The notes: generated by a model not told the origin, from the sequence alone. A DNA stretch of 64,000 bases from an uncultured Bacteroidota bacterium (GCA_913055635.1 CAJXLK010000010.1:1-64000); one strand, 5' to 3'; shown: positions 26,995-36,288, numbered from the stretch's first letter. Made by a program: numbers and translations.

Positions 26995-28257
26995 CTAGGA
27001 TGATAATTGCCTGATAAATACTTCGAAAACAATTATTAAGGGTAAAAATTCAAGAGCACAAAGATACAAAAAGAAATAGAATAAAGAAACCCTTTCTTTG
27101 GCGAAAATTTGTAACCCCCTGATTATGTGGGTTAAAAAGATTAATCCTGCTGCAATGCCCCCGATCATCAGAATGGGCCCCTGGTATTGCTGGTGGATGA
27201 AGTGAACCACTACGGCAACCGGGAAAAGCGCCAGACCGATCATTTTCCGGTACAGGTTGTAGTTGTGGAAATATTCCTGGAATACATTTTGCCTGAGGAA
27301 AACAAAGCCAATGATGTGGATCATTAAGAAATTCCATACATACCAGGCGATGAGAAAACCTGACAGGGCCAACCAGAGCTGGGGTCCGGTCAGATTATCG
27401 GGTGTGAGCCCGTTGGTTTGAAAAGCCTGCAAAGCCACCAGGCCACCGGAAACAAAAAAGTTCAGGTTTAACAGCAAGGCGGCCCGCTGGGTGAGGGAAT
27501 TTTTTCCATGGTAGAGGGAAGCGGCGTAATTGTAGAAATGAAAGCTTCTGATCAGGTTTTCAAAGTATTTTCTGTAGAACAGGCGGGTCCAGCCGATCAG
27601 GATAAGTGCGCCAGCCAGCACCAGGGTGATCCAGTCGGGGACGGGTTTTTCGGGTTTTTCCACGGGATGGATGCCATCGGCCGGCACCTGCTGAATGGCT
27701 TGTCTTGTTTGAGAGGGCTGGCCAGGGGCACCCTCTTTATCGGGGTGGCCTGAGGGGGCTGATGTTCCGGCCGGGATGTAAATTTCTTCTGTTCGTACTG
27801 TATCTGCAGGTCGGGAGCAGGGAATGCTGTAAAGAAAATTATAATGGGCCGGATCATTCTCCAGTCTTTGACCAATGGGCAGTTCGGTAACCCCCAGTAT
27901 GTCGTACAGGCTGCTGATGCTGTCGGTTGCTTTTTTTTCTCCGGCAGATGCCGGGGCGGAGGTGCCTGCATCGGCTGTGGTGGTGGAAGCAGCCTTTTCC
28001 TCTAGGGGTCTTTGAAATGCTTCTGCGCTGTCTGCTTTCCGATCAGGCGGGAGTTCTGCCGGGCGCGACAGCTGATCCTCCCGAAGGGTGTCGCGTGGAA
28101 TCGAATCGGGCCGGATATCCGGGGTATCGGTTACCTGGCCTGGTGCAACGGTATCGCTCACCCCAATGCTGTCCCTGATCGTATCCCTGGCGGGCTCTTT
28201 ATAATATATGCCGCAAGCATCCGGCCAATTAATGCATTTATTCAGATCCTTTGGCAT
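26995..28257 (-). CDS. DUF4271 membrane protein with long disordered N-terminus
   Basis: A 420-residue protein. Residues 1-205 are soluble and rich in Pro, Asp, Thr, Ala and Glu (DTIRDSIGVSDTVAPGQV...), with no signal peptide. Residues about 210-420 hold six or so membrane helices of the DUF4271 type (ILIGWTRLFYRKYFENLIRS; YVWNFLMIHIIGFVFLR; LCALEFLPLIIVFEVF). The gene next to hemD is the common place for this family; function unknown. ATG 28257 is preferred over TTG 28269. Divergent from the ECF sigma gene. Confidence 0.85.
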   Translation of the reverse strand: MPKDLNKCINWPDACGIYYKEPARDTIRDSIGVSDTVAPGQVTDTPDIRPDSIPRDTLREDQLSRPAELPPDRKADSAEAFQRPLEEKAASTTTADAGTSAPASAGEKKATDSISSLYDILGVTELPIGQRLENDPAHYNFLYSIPCSRPADTVRTEEIYIPAGTSAPSGHPDKEGAPGQPSQTRQAIQQVPADGIHPVEKPEKPVPDWITLVLAGALILIGWTRLFYRKYFENLIRSFHFYNYAASLYHGKNSLTQRAALLLNLNFFVSGGLVALQAFQTNGLTPDNLTGPQLWLALSGFLIAWYVWNFLMIHIIGFVFLRQNVFQEYFHNYNLYRKMIGLALFPVAVVVHFIHQQYQGPILMIGGIAAGLIFLTHIIRGLQIFAKERVSLFYFFLYLCALEFLPLIIVFEVFIRQLSS

Positions 28258-28474
28258 CCGGTCCCCCAATCGTGTTTAAAATGCAAATATATAGCAGGAT
28301 TTTCAAACTTAAAAAGATTAAAGGCCACCAGCATACAATAATTTTTAAGGCCATTGTATATTTTTGAAAATTAGCGTACCTTCCCCACGCTGATGCCGGC
28401 CTGTAAATTTTTTACCCGGGGGTGTAACTATTGCCCCTGGATATTCGTCCTATATCCGAATTTGATTGTATGGT

Positions 28475-28960
28475 ATGACAGCAGCTGAGTTCAACAAATG
28501 TGTGGATGAGCACTCGGACAATGTGTACCGCTTTATCCTGAAAAATATACGGGATGAAGAAAAAGCCCGGGACATTGTGCAGGATACCTTCGAGAAATTG
28601 TGGGTAAAGGCGGATAGTGTGTCTTATGAGAAGGTCCGTTCCTACCTTTTTTCAGCAGCTTATCACACCATGATCGATGCCATCCGGAAAGAAAAAAAAA
28701 TGAAGTCCCTGGAAGAAGTGGACGAAAACCCCCCTTCCTACCAACAATCCTACAAAGGTTTGAGTGATATACTGGACACGGCGCTGCGGCGTCTTCCGGA
28801 GACTCAACGCTCGGTGCTGATGCTGCGTGATTATGAAGGCTACAGCTACCAGGAAATCGGCGAAATAACCGGCCTGAATGAATCGCAGGTCAAAGTTTAC
28901 ATCTACCGCGCCCGGGTAGCGATGAAAAATTTTATTGGCAGCCTGGAAACCGTACTCTAG
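28475..28960 (+). CDS. ECF-type RNA polymerase sigma factor
   Basis: A 161-residue sigma-70 family protein with region 2 (about 8-75: NVYRFILKNIRDEEKARDIVQDTFEKLW) and region 4 (about 100-152: ALRRLPETQRSVLMLRDYEGYSYQEIGEITGLNESQVKVYIYRARVAM split over two helices). Region 3 is absent, as in ECF sigma factors. It probably directs transcription of its own cluster under control of the anti-sigma protein encoded 63 bases downstream. ATG 28475 is preferred over TTG 28466. Confidence 0.95.
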   Translation: MTAAEFNKCVDEHSDNVYRFILKNIRDEEKARDIVQDTFEKLWVKADSVSYEKVRSYLFSAAYHTMIDAIRKEKKMKSLEEVDENPPSYQQSYKGLSDILDTALRRLPETQRSVLMLRDYEGYSYQEIGEITGLNESQVKVYIYRARVAMKNFIGSLETVL

Positions 28961-29023
28961 AAGCCTCAAAAAAGATTATTCGCCCGGGCATTCGATTAAG
29001 AATGGATATAAGGAGGAAAAAAT

Positions 29024-30184
29024 ATGGAACGCATTGGCATACATAATTATGAATTATATGTCACCGATTATTTGGAGGGATCCCTTCCTGCAGATCAGGA
29101 GCGTGAGATGGAGCGGTTTTTGAATGAATATCCGCATATTCGCCAGGAAATTCAAGAAGCCGGCCGGGTTCATCTGGTCCCGGAAGAACAACCGTTTGAT
29201 GATAAAAAGCACCTGAAAAAAACTTTGACACTTAATGACAAAGGCTATACCCCTTTTGACGAGATGTGTATATCGCGGATGGAGGGGGAGCAGACCCCAG
29301 CTGAAGCCCGAGCTTTTGATCGACTGCTGGAACAGTCTCCCCGGCGGCAAAGCATTTATCGCCTCTATGAACAAACCCGGCTCGATCCGACTGAGCGCAT
29401 TGTTTTCAGGAACAAGCAAAGGCTGAAGAAAAACCAGCCGGGAACCCTTCTTCGACCCAGAACCTATTCCTACATGGCCATGGCTGCTTCCGTGCTGTTG
29501 ATTGTTGCTCTTTACATTTTTCTGCCTTCGCCCGATCAGCTCGATGCCCCGGATGCCAGCCCCGCTTCTGTGGCCCGGGTTCAGCTGCCATCAATGGCCA
29601 CCCCGGGAACCGCCCCGGAAATCCTTTCCGAACCTGGTTATGAAGATTTAAGTCCATCTGATATAGATTATAATCAGTTGTCATCTCAATTGATGATTGA
29701 AGCAGAAAAAAATTACTCCAATGCTTCAGATGAAAAATTATTAACCGCAGATAAACAGGATAATATAAAAGAAAATAGCTCCATGTCAAAGGCCGATCCC
29801 CTGAAAGATCAGGTCCTCCCCAAACCGGAGGCCAACCTGCAGCGGATGCAGGCCCTGGCCGGGGTCGATGTGCCCGAAGGATCCCTGCTGGCCCGTCTGC
29901 AACGCCCCAGTCTCCAGTGGAACGATTCTGCTGTCAGGTCCGGTGAATATACTGCCGCCGATAAACTGGAACGTTTCCTGGAAAGACGGGTCAATATGGC
30001 CAGTGCTGAAAATGCCGGCAATCAAAAGTTCAGCCTTTGGGACATCGCCGGGGCCGGCCTCGAAGGCCTCAGCAAACTTACCGGCAAAGAACTTGCCCTT
30101 GAACGCCGCTACAACAACCAGGGCAAACTGCAAACCCTCGCCCTGCAAACCGAATCCTTCAGCCTGACCACCCGACTGGATTAA
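29024..30184 (+). CDS. Membrane anti-sigma factor
   Basis: A 386-residue protein behind a strong AAGGAGGAAAAA ribosome-binding site. Residues 1-145 are cytoplasmic and helical (NYELYVTDYLEGSLPADQER, typical of Bacteroidetes anti-sigma N-termini), a single membrane helix spans 149-167, and the periplasmic remainder is Ser/Pro/Asp-rich with little recognisable fold. No zinc-binding HxxxCxxC is present. Its position after the ECF gene supports the role. After its TAA the same reading frame continues into a 25-codon tandem repeat. Confidence 0.85.
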   Translation: MERIGIHNYELYVTDYLEGSLPADQEREMERFLNEYPHIRQEIQEAGRVHLVPEEQPFDDKKHLKKTLTLNDKGYTPFDEMCISRMEGEQTPAEARAFDRLLEQSPRRQSIYRLYEQTRLDPTERIVFRNKQRLKKNQPGTLLRPRTYSYMAMAASVLLIVALYIFLPSPDQLDAPDASPASVARVQLPSMATPGTAPEILSEPGYEDLSPSDIDYNQLSSQLMIEAEKNYSNASDEKLLTADKQDNIKENSSMSKADPLKDQVLPKPEANLQRMQALAGVDVPEGSLLARLQRPSLQWNDSAVRSGEYTAADKLERFLERRVNMASAENAGNQKFSLWDIAGAGLEGLSKLTGKELALERRYNNQGKLQTLALQTESFSLTTRLD

Positions 30185-30189
30185 TGGAT

Positions 30190-30440
30190 TAAACCCTGTA
30201 GCCCATTTCAGCGGTATCCCATAAGAAATATAGGTTAAAATTGCCTGATCCTGGATGAATTGACCAAAGCCTGTAGCCCATTTCAGCGGTATCCCACAAG
30301 AAATATAGGTGAAAATTGCCTGATCCTGGATGAATTGATCAAAGCCTGTAAATTGTTACAGGGGTATAGAAATTATAGGTATAACTGGAAACCAGATGAT
30401 CCTGACGAATTGATCAGAGCTTGTAACATTTTACAGGGGC
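30190..30440. repeat. Tandem repeat, period exactly 75 bp (25 codons)
   Basis: Units align at TGTAGCCCATTTCAGCGG (30197), the same at 30272, TGTAAATTGTTACAGGGG (30347) and TGTAACATTTTACAGGGG (30422): spacings 75, 75, 75. Units 1 and 2 are almost identical, unit 3 diverged, unit 4 partial. The repeat is in frame with the upstream anti-sigma gene and encodes, for example, DELIKACKLLQG / DELIRACNILQG, but unit 1 contains a TAA. It occupies the whole gap to the barrel gene. Confidence 0.9.
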
Positions 30441-30494
30441 CCCTCGTCCTACTTCCGAACTTAAATATTCGTTAACCCTATAAAATTGATCGCC

Positions 30495-31451
30495 ATGAAA
30501 CGATATGTAGTGATGCTGCTTTTGATCTTGACCACTGCTTCATATGCAGTTGCCCATCCATCTGTAAACCAGCCGTCAAATGTCATTAATGATGGCCCGG
30601 TGCTCATGCCGGCTGACACCGTTGAACCCAAAAAAGATACCACCCGCATCAAATTCAAGGATAAAGAGGTGCGCATTACCGAAGACGAGAAAGGTACCGA
30701 CATTGAAGTGAAAGAGGAATCGGAGGAATGGGATTTTGATGATGAAGACTGGGGCCATGAATGGGATGATGACGAAGGGCCCAACTTTGATTTTGATTTT
30801 GGAGAAGAAGACGATTTTGATGTCCATTGGGCCGGATTCGAATTTGGACCCAATAACTTCCTCAGCAACGATTTTTCCATGAACCTGAAACCTGAAAATC
30901 AATTCATGGAGTTGAATACCGGGAAGTCGTGGAACATCAACGTCAACTTTTTGGAGTATGATTTGAACCTGATTGGTGAAAATTTTGGCATTGGGACGGG
31001 CCTGGGCATTGAGTTCAATGATTACCGTTTTGACAACCAGCTGCCCATTGTCAAAGAAGGTGGAGGCATTCAGGTTGATTCCAGTTACCACGGGAATGAT
31101 TATAGCGTTAGCAAGGCCAAACTGACAACCACCTACCTGACGGTCCCGTTGATTCTTGAATATCAGGTCAAACCTGGAGGGGGGGATAACAAGCTGTTTT
31201 TAAGTGCCGGTATCATTGGTGGGGTTAAGATTGGCTCACACACCAAGGTTAAATTTGACCGCGATGGGGACAGCAAAAAGAACAAGGAGCGCAGCGATTT
31301 TTATCTTTCCCCTTTCCGCTATGGATATACCGTTAGGGCCGGTTATGGTTTTTTGAAGCTTTTTGCCAACTACTATGACACCGCCCTATTCCAAAGTGGC
31401 AAGGGCCCGCAGATCCATCCCTTTACGCTGGGCTTCATGATTAGTTTTTAA
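30495..31451 (+). CDS. Outer-membrane beta-barrel protein with acidic segment
   Basis: A 318-residue exported protein from ATG 30495 (a TTG at 30486 is in frame). Signal peptide about 1-20 ending AVA; residues 64-109 are extremely acidic (DFDDEDWGHEWDDDEGP and following); residues about 120-318 show alternating strands of an OmpA/PorT-like barrel ending in an aromatic residue (HPFTLGFMISF). It is the likely target or signal partner of the ECF/anti-sigma pair, by position. The acidic stretch could bind divalent metal; that is inference. Confidence 0.82.
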   Translation: MKRYVVMLLLILTTASYAVAHPSVNQPSNVINDGPVLMPADTVEPKKDTTRIKFKDKEVRITEDEKGTDIEVKEESEEWDFDDEDWGHEWDDDEGPNFDFDFGEEDDFDVHWAGFEFGPNNFLSNDFSMNLKPENQFMELNTGKSWNINVNFLEYDLNLIGENFGIGTGLGIEFNDYRFDNQLPIVKEGGGIQVDSSYHGNDYSVSKAKLTTTYLTVPLILEYQVKPGGGDNKLFLSAGIIGGVKIGSHTKVKFDRDGDSKKNKERSDFYLSPFRYGYTVRAGYGFLKLFANYYDTALFQSGKGPQIHPFTLGFMISF

Positions 31452-31478
31452 GCGTTTTTTTCAGACCCCGTTTCAGGC

Positions 31479-31594
31479 CCCGCTAAGCGGGGACGAACTC
31501 CCCGCTTTTTTTGAACCCCGCTAAGCGGGGTTTTTTTGCGATTCCCCGAACCCATCCCTTATAGCAGGATGTGTTTTGACCCCGCTAAGCGGGG
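31479..31594. repeat. Cluster 2 of palindrome CCCCGCTnAGCGGGG (3 copies)
   Basis: Copies at 31479-31493, 31516-31530 and 31580-31594, all with central A. Half-elements (CCCCGCTTTTTTT at 31500-31512, TTAGCAGGGTC near 31611) suggest decayed copies. It follows the barrel gene. Confidence 0.95.
31514..31537 (+). terminator. Palindrome copy acting as intrinsic terminator
   Basis: AACCCCGCT / AGCGGGGTT around 31514-31532 is followed by an uninterrupted T-run to 31537. This has the form of a rho-independent terminator for the ECF/anti-sigma/barrel transcript. Confidence 0.75.
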
Positions 31595-31695
31595 TTGGCT
31601 TTAGCAGGGTCGGGTTCATTTCCATCTCTGTTTTGAATTTATTAATTTTACCTTTTCCAATTTCAAAGCACATTAACATTTAAAACCATACCCTT

Positions 31696-32409
31696 ATGAG
31701 ACTACTATTGATCAGCAATTCCACCAATGCCGGTGAAGGCTATCTGGAACACGCTTCCGAACGCATCCGTGATTTTTTGGGTGGCCAGGTGAACAAGGCC
31801 TTGTTCATTCCTTATGCGGCCGTCAGTTTTTCTTTTGATGAATATCAGGAGAAAGTGCAGAAACGCTTTGATGAGTTTGGCGTAAAGGTGGATCCCCTGC
31901 ATAAATATGACCATGCCGACAAGCGAAAAGCCGTTGAAAATGCCGAAGCGATTGTCGTTGGCGGTGGCAACACGTTCCACCTGTTGAAATATCTCCAGCA
32001 GGAGAAGCTCATTGAAGTGATCCGCCACAAGGTGCTGGACGGCATACCCTACATTGGATGGAGCGCGGGCTCCAATGTGGCCTGCCCCACCATTTGCACC
32101 ACCAACGATATGCCCATCACCGAACCGGAAAATTTCCATGCCCTCAACCTGGTGCGCTTCCAGATTAACCCGCATTACCTCGATGCCCATCCTCAGGGAC
32201 ATGCCGGAGAAACCAGGGAAATGCGCATCAAGGAATTTTTGATTGTCAATCCCTATATCTATACCGTTGGATTGCGCGAAGGCAGCATGTTTTTAATAGA
32301 AAACGGCCAGATCCATTTGCTGGGCGATAAGAAAGCCCGCATCTTCAAGGGTGAAGAGCAACCCTCCGAACTGGCACCCGGCGACGATTTCGATTTCCTC
32401 TTTGAATAA
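31696..32409 (+). CDS. pepE: Dipeptidase E (alpha-aspartyl dipeptidase)
   Basis: A 237-residue serine peptidase of family S51, normal length. Nucleophile S123 lies in GWSAGSN; the preceding VVGGGNTFHLLK and the histidine in INPHYLDAHP complete the expected site. It cleaves Asp-Xaa dipeptides in the cytoplasm. It has its own strong terminator and no operon partner. Confidence 0.95.
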   Translation: MRLLLISNSTNAGEGYLEHASERIRDFLGGQVNKALFIPYAAVSFSFDEYQEKVQKRFDEFGVKVDPLHKYDHADKRKAVENAEAIVVGGGNTFHLLKYLQQEKLIEVIRHKVLDGIPYIGWSAGSNVACPTICTTNDMPITEPENFHALNLVRFQINPHYLDAHPQGHAGETREMRIKEFLIVNPYIYTVGLREGSMFLIENGQIHLLGDKKARIFKGEEQPSELAPGDDFDFLFE

Positions 32410-32431
32410 CCGTTCTTTCCCGTTTTCTTTT

Positions 32432-32476
32432 AGGGCGGCCCAAAACCAGACAAACTGTTTTTGCCGCCCTTTTTTT
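32432..32476 (+). terminator. pepE terminator
   Basis: AGGGCGGC (32432-32439) pairs with GCCGCCCT (32463-32470); inner AAAAC/GTTTT pairs extend the stem; seven T follow (32470-32476). Confidence 0.9.
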
Positions 32477-32731
32477 GCCTCCCGTTAAGCCATGAAACCC
32501 TGCACCTGCCTTCCGTTGGATATGAAAATCTGAAAAAATTCACCCGGCCCTGTAACGATCCCACCCCCAGCAGCGTCCTATCCAAAGCACCTGTTTATGA
32601 ATTGATCTATGGATCACCAGCTCAATCCCTGCATTCATTTTTATGGCTCGGGGCAGGCTTTTAATCATTCTATCATTTAATCATTCAAGCATTTATTCAT
32701 TCGAGCATTTATTCATTTAACCATTACCCCA
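32477..32731. other. Intergenic region ahead of ABC permease
   Basis: No gene seen. The last 65 bases (about 32665-32728) are a low-complexity run of ATCATT, CATTTATTCATTC and GCATTTATTC units ending at the permease start. Confidence 0.5.
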
Positions 32732-35152
32732 ATGCTACGCAACTATTTGAAAACCGCACTGCGGAATCTGTCAAGAAACTGGACCTATACCCTGACCAAT
32801 GTGGTGGGGTTGTCCATTGGTCTGGCGGCCAGCATGTTTATTCTTGTTTTTGTGTTCCATGAGCTCAGCTATGATGATTTTCACAACAAGTCCGAGCGCA
32901 TTTACCGGATGGGGGTTGACGGGAAATTCGGGGAGAATGGTTTTCGGATGGCTGTTACACCAGCGCCCATGGCTCAGGCGATGCTGGATGAATATCCCTC
33001 GGTGGAGCAGGCTGTACGTTTGCGCGAATCCGGCGATTGGTTGGTGCGTTACGGAGAGAAGAAGTTCAATGAGGATTACTTTTTTTTCGCCGATTCGACG
33101 TTTTTTGAGGTCTTTTCTTTTCCGCTGCTCAGGGGGAATCCGAAAACAGCCCTGGCCCGACCCAACAGTGTGGTCATGACCCGTTCGGCTGCGCATAAAT
33201 ATTTTGGCGATGCCAATCCCATGGGAAAAGTCCTCCGGGTGGGCCGAGATACCACGGTATACACGGTTACCGGAGTGATGGAGGACATCCCCCAAAATTC
33301 CCATTTTCATTTCGACATGCTGGGTTCGCTCAACAGCCTGCGCTCAAGCCAAAATGCCTTCTGGTTGTCTCATAATTTTTATACCTATGTGTTGCTGGAA
33401 GCCGGGACTGATCCCGGCGCTTTCACGGCCAGGCTGGATCAGCTGGTCGATAAATATGTGAGTTCCCAGGTGCAGGAAGCCCTGGGTGTTTCGATGGAGG
33501 ATTTTATGGGCTCAGGCAACCGGGTGGAATATTTCATGCAGCCGATTCCGGATATACACCTGACGTCTCATTTGCAATACGAAGTAGAGGCCAACAGCGA
33601 CATCAAATACGTTTATATCTTTTCGGTGATTGCCGTTTTGATCCTGTTGCTGGCCAGCATCAACTATATCAATCTGGCCACGGCCAAATCGACCAACCGG
33701 GCCGTGGAAGTGGGGATGAGGAAGGTCGTCGGGGGTACCCGCCGTTCCCTGCGCGTGCAGTTTCTTCTGGAATCGTTTTTGATCACCCTGATCTCCCTGG
33801 GGGTAGCTGTTATCCTGGTGGAGGTGCTGATGACCCCCTTCAACAACCTGGTTCAACTTGATTTGAGCGTGCCTTATTTTGACTCCTGGTTTGTCATTCC
33901 CGGGTTGTTGCTTTTGGTGGTTTTGGTGGGTTTGCTTTCCGGGGCTTATCCTTCCTTTTTCCTTTCCTCCTTCAACCCGGTATCGGTGATGAAAGGCGGC
34001 TCCAGGCACGGAACGGGAAGCGGCCTTGTGCGCAAGATTTTGGTTACCGGACAGTTCGTTATCTCTATTGCCATTCTCCTGGCCACTTATACCGTCTATG
34101 ATCAGCTGAGTTATATGCAGGAAAAAGACCCCGGTTTTGACAAGAAGAACATTGTCTGCATCAATCGTTCCGATGGACTGGGCGACAGCATGGAAGCTTT
34201 TAAGCAGGAAGTCGCCCGCCAGCCTGATGTGGTGGCCATCTCCAATGCCAATACCATTCCCGGAAGGAACTTCTCCAACAACGGCTTTTTTCTGCCCGGA
34301 TCGAACAACACCAAACTGTTGCACCAGGCCTGGGTGAGCTATGATTATCAGAAGGTTTTTGGCTTTGAGATGGCCCAGGGGCGCTTTTTCTCACGCGATT
34401 ATCCTTCTGATTCCTCGGCCATGGTCATCAATCAGACGGCCGCCAGAAATCTGGGATTTGGCGATGATGCCCTGGGGAAGATCATTCTCCGGCCCTCCGG
34501 CCCCAACGCTCAGATGCGCGAATATACCGTAATCGGGGTGGTCAGGGACTTCCATTTTAAGTCGATGCACCAGGACATTGATCCGGCCTGTTTCAGCCTG
34601 ATGCGGGGCAATTATGAGGGCTTTGTGGTGGCACGCCTGCAGGGGGATGCCCCCTCTTCCAGCATCGCCGGGCTGCAGGACGCCTGGGAGTCGTTCACCA
34701 GCGCGTATCCTTTTGAATACTTCTTTTTCCGGGAGGATTATAACCGGCTCTACGCCTCGGAAGCGCGAACGAGTAAAATCCTGATGGTGTTTTCCCTGAT
34801 ATCGGTCGTTATCGCCGGGCTCGGACTGCTGGGGCTCATTTCTTTCACCACCATGAAGCGGCAAAAAGAGATCGGCATCCGCAAAAGCTTTGGCTCTAAC
34901 ACCCCCAACATCGTGATGCTCTTGAACCGGGAAATCGTGCTGCTGGTGTTCTATGCCATGCTTATCGCCTGGCCTGCCGCGTATGTTTTCCTGAGCCGCT
35001 GGCTGCAGGACTTTTCATATCGTACCCCCATCGATTGGACCATGTTTGCGGTGATTCCCCTGCTCATCCTGGTCCTTTCCCTGGTGGTGGTTTCATACCT
35101 GTCGCTGCAGTCGGCCCTGAAAAATCCGGCCCATACCCTGCGGTATGAATAA
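32732..35152 (+). CDS. FtsX/MacB-like ABC transporter permease
   Basis: An 806-residue inner-membrane permease of the Bacteroidetes type with two fused FtsX modules. First module: N-terminal LRNYLKTALRNLSRNWTYT, membrane helix about 22-42, periplasmic MacB-like domain (50-285), then three helices (about 290-420). A second periplasmic domain (about 455-680) and three more helices (690-800; SLISVVIAGLGLLGLISFTTMKRQKEIGIRKSFG) follow. Such permeases work in mechanotransmission or efflux, not channel transport. The probable ATPase gene is 425 bases downstream. Confidence 0.92.
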   Translation: MLRNYLKTALRNLSRNWTYTLTNVVGLSIGLAASMFILVFVFHELSYDDFHNKSERIYRMGVDGKFGENGFRMAVTPAPMAQAMLDEYPSVEQAVRLRESGDWLVRYGEKKFNEDYFFFADSTFFEVFSFPLLRGNPKTALARPNSVVMTRSAAHKYFGDANPMGKVLRVGRDTTVYTVTGVMEDIPQNSHFHFDMLGSLNSLRSSQNAFWLSHNFYTYVLLEAGTDPGAFTARLDQLVDKYVSSQVQEALGVSMEDFMGSGNRVEYFMQPIPDIHLTSHLQYEVEANSDIKYVYIFSVIAVLILLLASINYINLATAKSTNRAVEVGMRKVVGGTRRSLRVQFLLESFLITLISLGVAVILVEVLMTPFNNLVQLDLSVPYFDSWFVIPGLLLLVVLVGLLSGAYPSFFLSSFNPVSVMKGGSRHGTGSGLVRKILVTGQFVISIAILLATYTVYDQLSYMQEKDPGFDKKNIVCINRSDGLGDSMEAFKQEVARQPDVVAISNANTIPGRNFSNNGFFLPGSNNTKLLHQAWVSYDYQKVFGFEMAQGRFFSRDYPSDSSAMVINQTAARNLGFGDDALGKIILRPSGPNAQMREYTVIGVVRDFHFKSMHQDIDPACFSLMRGNYEGFVVARLQGDAPSSSIAGLQDAWESFTSAYPFEYFFFREDYNRLYASEARTSKILMVFSLISVVIAGLGLLGLISFTTMKRQKEIGIRKSFGSNTPNIVMLLNREIVLLVFYAMLIAWPAAYVFLSRWLQDFSYRTPIDWTMFAVIPLLILVLSLVVVSYLSLQSALKNPAHTLRYE

Positions 35153-35577
35153 TGACAGGAAAGACGTCCGTTCAATGAACGGGCTAAACAGATTGCGGAT
35201 GAAATATGGAAATCAGGGTCATTGAATTGATTCAGATGATAAATTGAAAAAAGCCCTTTTTATAGATCTTCAGTTGTTTTGTTTCCAGAGACGTAAGTTT
35301 TTTCAAAACCTGCATCCAGTAACCTGCACAATAAGGACATGATTATTCCATGCAGGTTCCATACGGCCAAAAAATTAAATAAAAGATAACCGTATGAAAC
35401 CCTCATGCACCGACTAGCACAAAAGGTAATGAATAAAACATGAGGGTTCCATGGCAGAGGTTACCGAGACCAACGAATTACATACTATTATTATATTGAA
35501 ATACAAACTTTTAATTAAACTTTATACGAATAAAATACAATTTGTTTAAATTTAACCGTCACTAAATTTTATTGATT
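35153..35577. promoter_or_regulatory. Leader with competing hairpins ahead of ABC ATPase gene
   Basis: Three arms are visible: CATGCAGGTTCCATACGG (35349-35366), CCGTATGAAACCCTCATG (35390-35407) and CATGAGGGTTCCATGG (35439-35454). The middle arm can pair with the first (15 of 18) or with the third (13 of 14), not both. The last 90 bases before the start are A/T-rich. No gene is seen in the remaining sequence. Confidence 0.5.
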
Positions 35578-36270
35578 ATGGCACAAATGGTTCAGACGAA
35601 TCAACTCGTTAAGGTTTTTCGCACTGACGAGATTGAGACCACGGCCCTGAACAAAGTGGATCTTACCGTGGAAGAGGGCGAATTCACCGCTGTTATGGGG
35701 CCCTCCGGCTGCGGTAAGTCAACTTTGTTGAACCTTCTTGGTTTGTTGGATAACCCGACGTCAGGGAACTTATACTTTATGGATCAGGAAGTATCCCGGC
35801 TGAAAGAGAAAAAACGGACCAATCTCCGTAAAGGCAATATTGGATTTGTTTTTCAGAGCTTCAACCTGATTGATGAGCTGAGTGTTTATGAAAATGTGGA
35901 ATTGCCCCTGCTTTACATGAAGGTGCCTTCTTCCGAGCGGAAAAAGAAGGTGGAGGATGTACTTGAGCGCATGAAGATGTCGCACCGCCGCAAGCATTTC
36001 CCTCAACAGCTCTCCGGCGGGCAACAGCAGCGGGTGGCAGTGGCCCGGGCCCTGGTGGCCAACCCGAAGTTGATCTTAGCCGACGAGCCCACCGGCAACC
36101 TGGATTCGGCCCACGGCGAAGAAGTCATGAACCTGCTCAAGGAGCTCAATGATGAAGGAACCACCATTGTGATGGTCACCCACTCGCCTTCAGACGCCGA
36201 ATATGCCAGAAGAATCGTGCATCTTTTTGATGGTCAGATTGTCTCGGAGAATGTAACCAAATTGTTGTAG
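35578..36270 (+). CDS. ABC transporter ATP-binding protein (LolD/MacB type)
   Basis: A 230-residue ATPase from ATG 35578 (TTG 35572 also in frame). Walker [11 protein letters not shown]-loop [10 protein letters not shown], signature [15 protein letters not shown], Walker [14 protein letters not shown] and the switch histidine in MVTHSP are all intact. The family pairs with FtsX/MacB-like permeases, so the upstream permease is its likely partner. A DUF2807 protein gene follows after 18 bases. Confidence 0.95.
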   Translation: MAQMVQTNQLVKVFRTDEIETTALNKVDLTVEEGEFTAVMGPSGCGKSTLLNLLGLLDNPTSGNLYFMDQEVSRLKEKKRTNLRKGNIGFVFQSFNLIDELSVYENVELPLLYMKVPSSERKKKVEDVLERMKMSHRRKHFPQQLSGGQQQRVAVARALVANPKLILADEPTGNLDSAHGEEVMNLLKELNDEGTTIVMVTHSPSDAEYARRIVHLFDGQIVSENVTKLL

Positions 36271-36288
36271 CAGAAAAAGAAGTGTATT

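Noticed and set aside
28475-30184. FecI/FecR-type iron regulation
   Set aside because: The anti-sigma protein lacks a FecR domain and no TonB receptor is adjacent.
30260-30475. 71-codon open frame after the anti-sigma gene
   Set aside because: It is the 75-bp repeat read in frame; no ribosome-binding site is seen. Kept as a repeat finding, not a gene.
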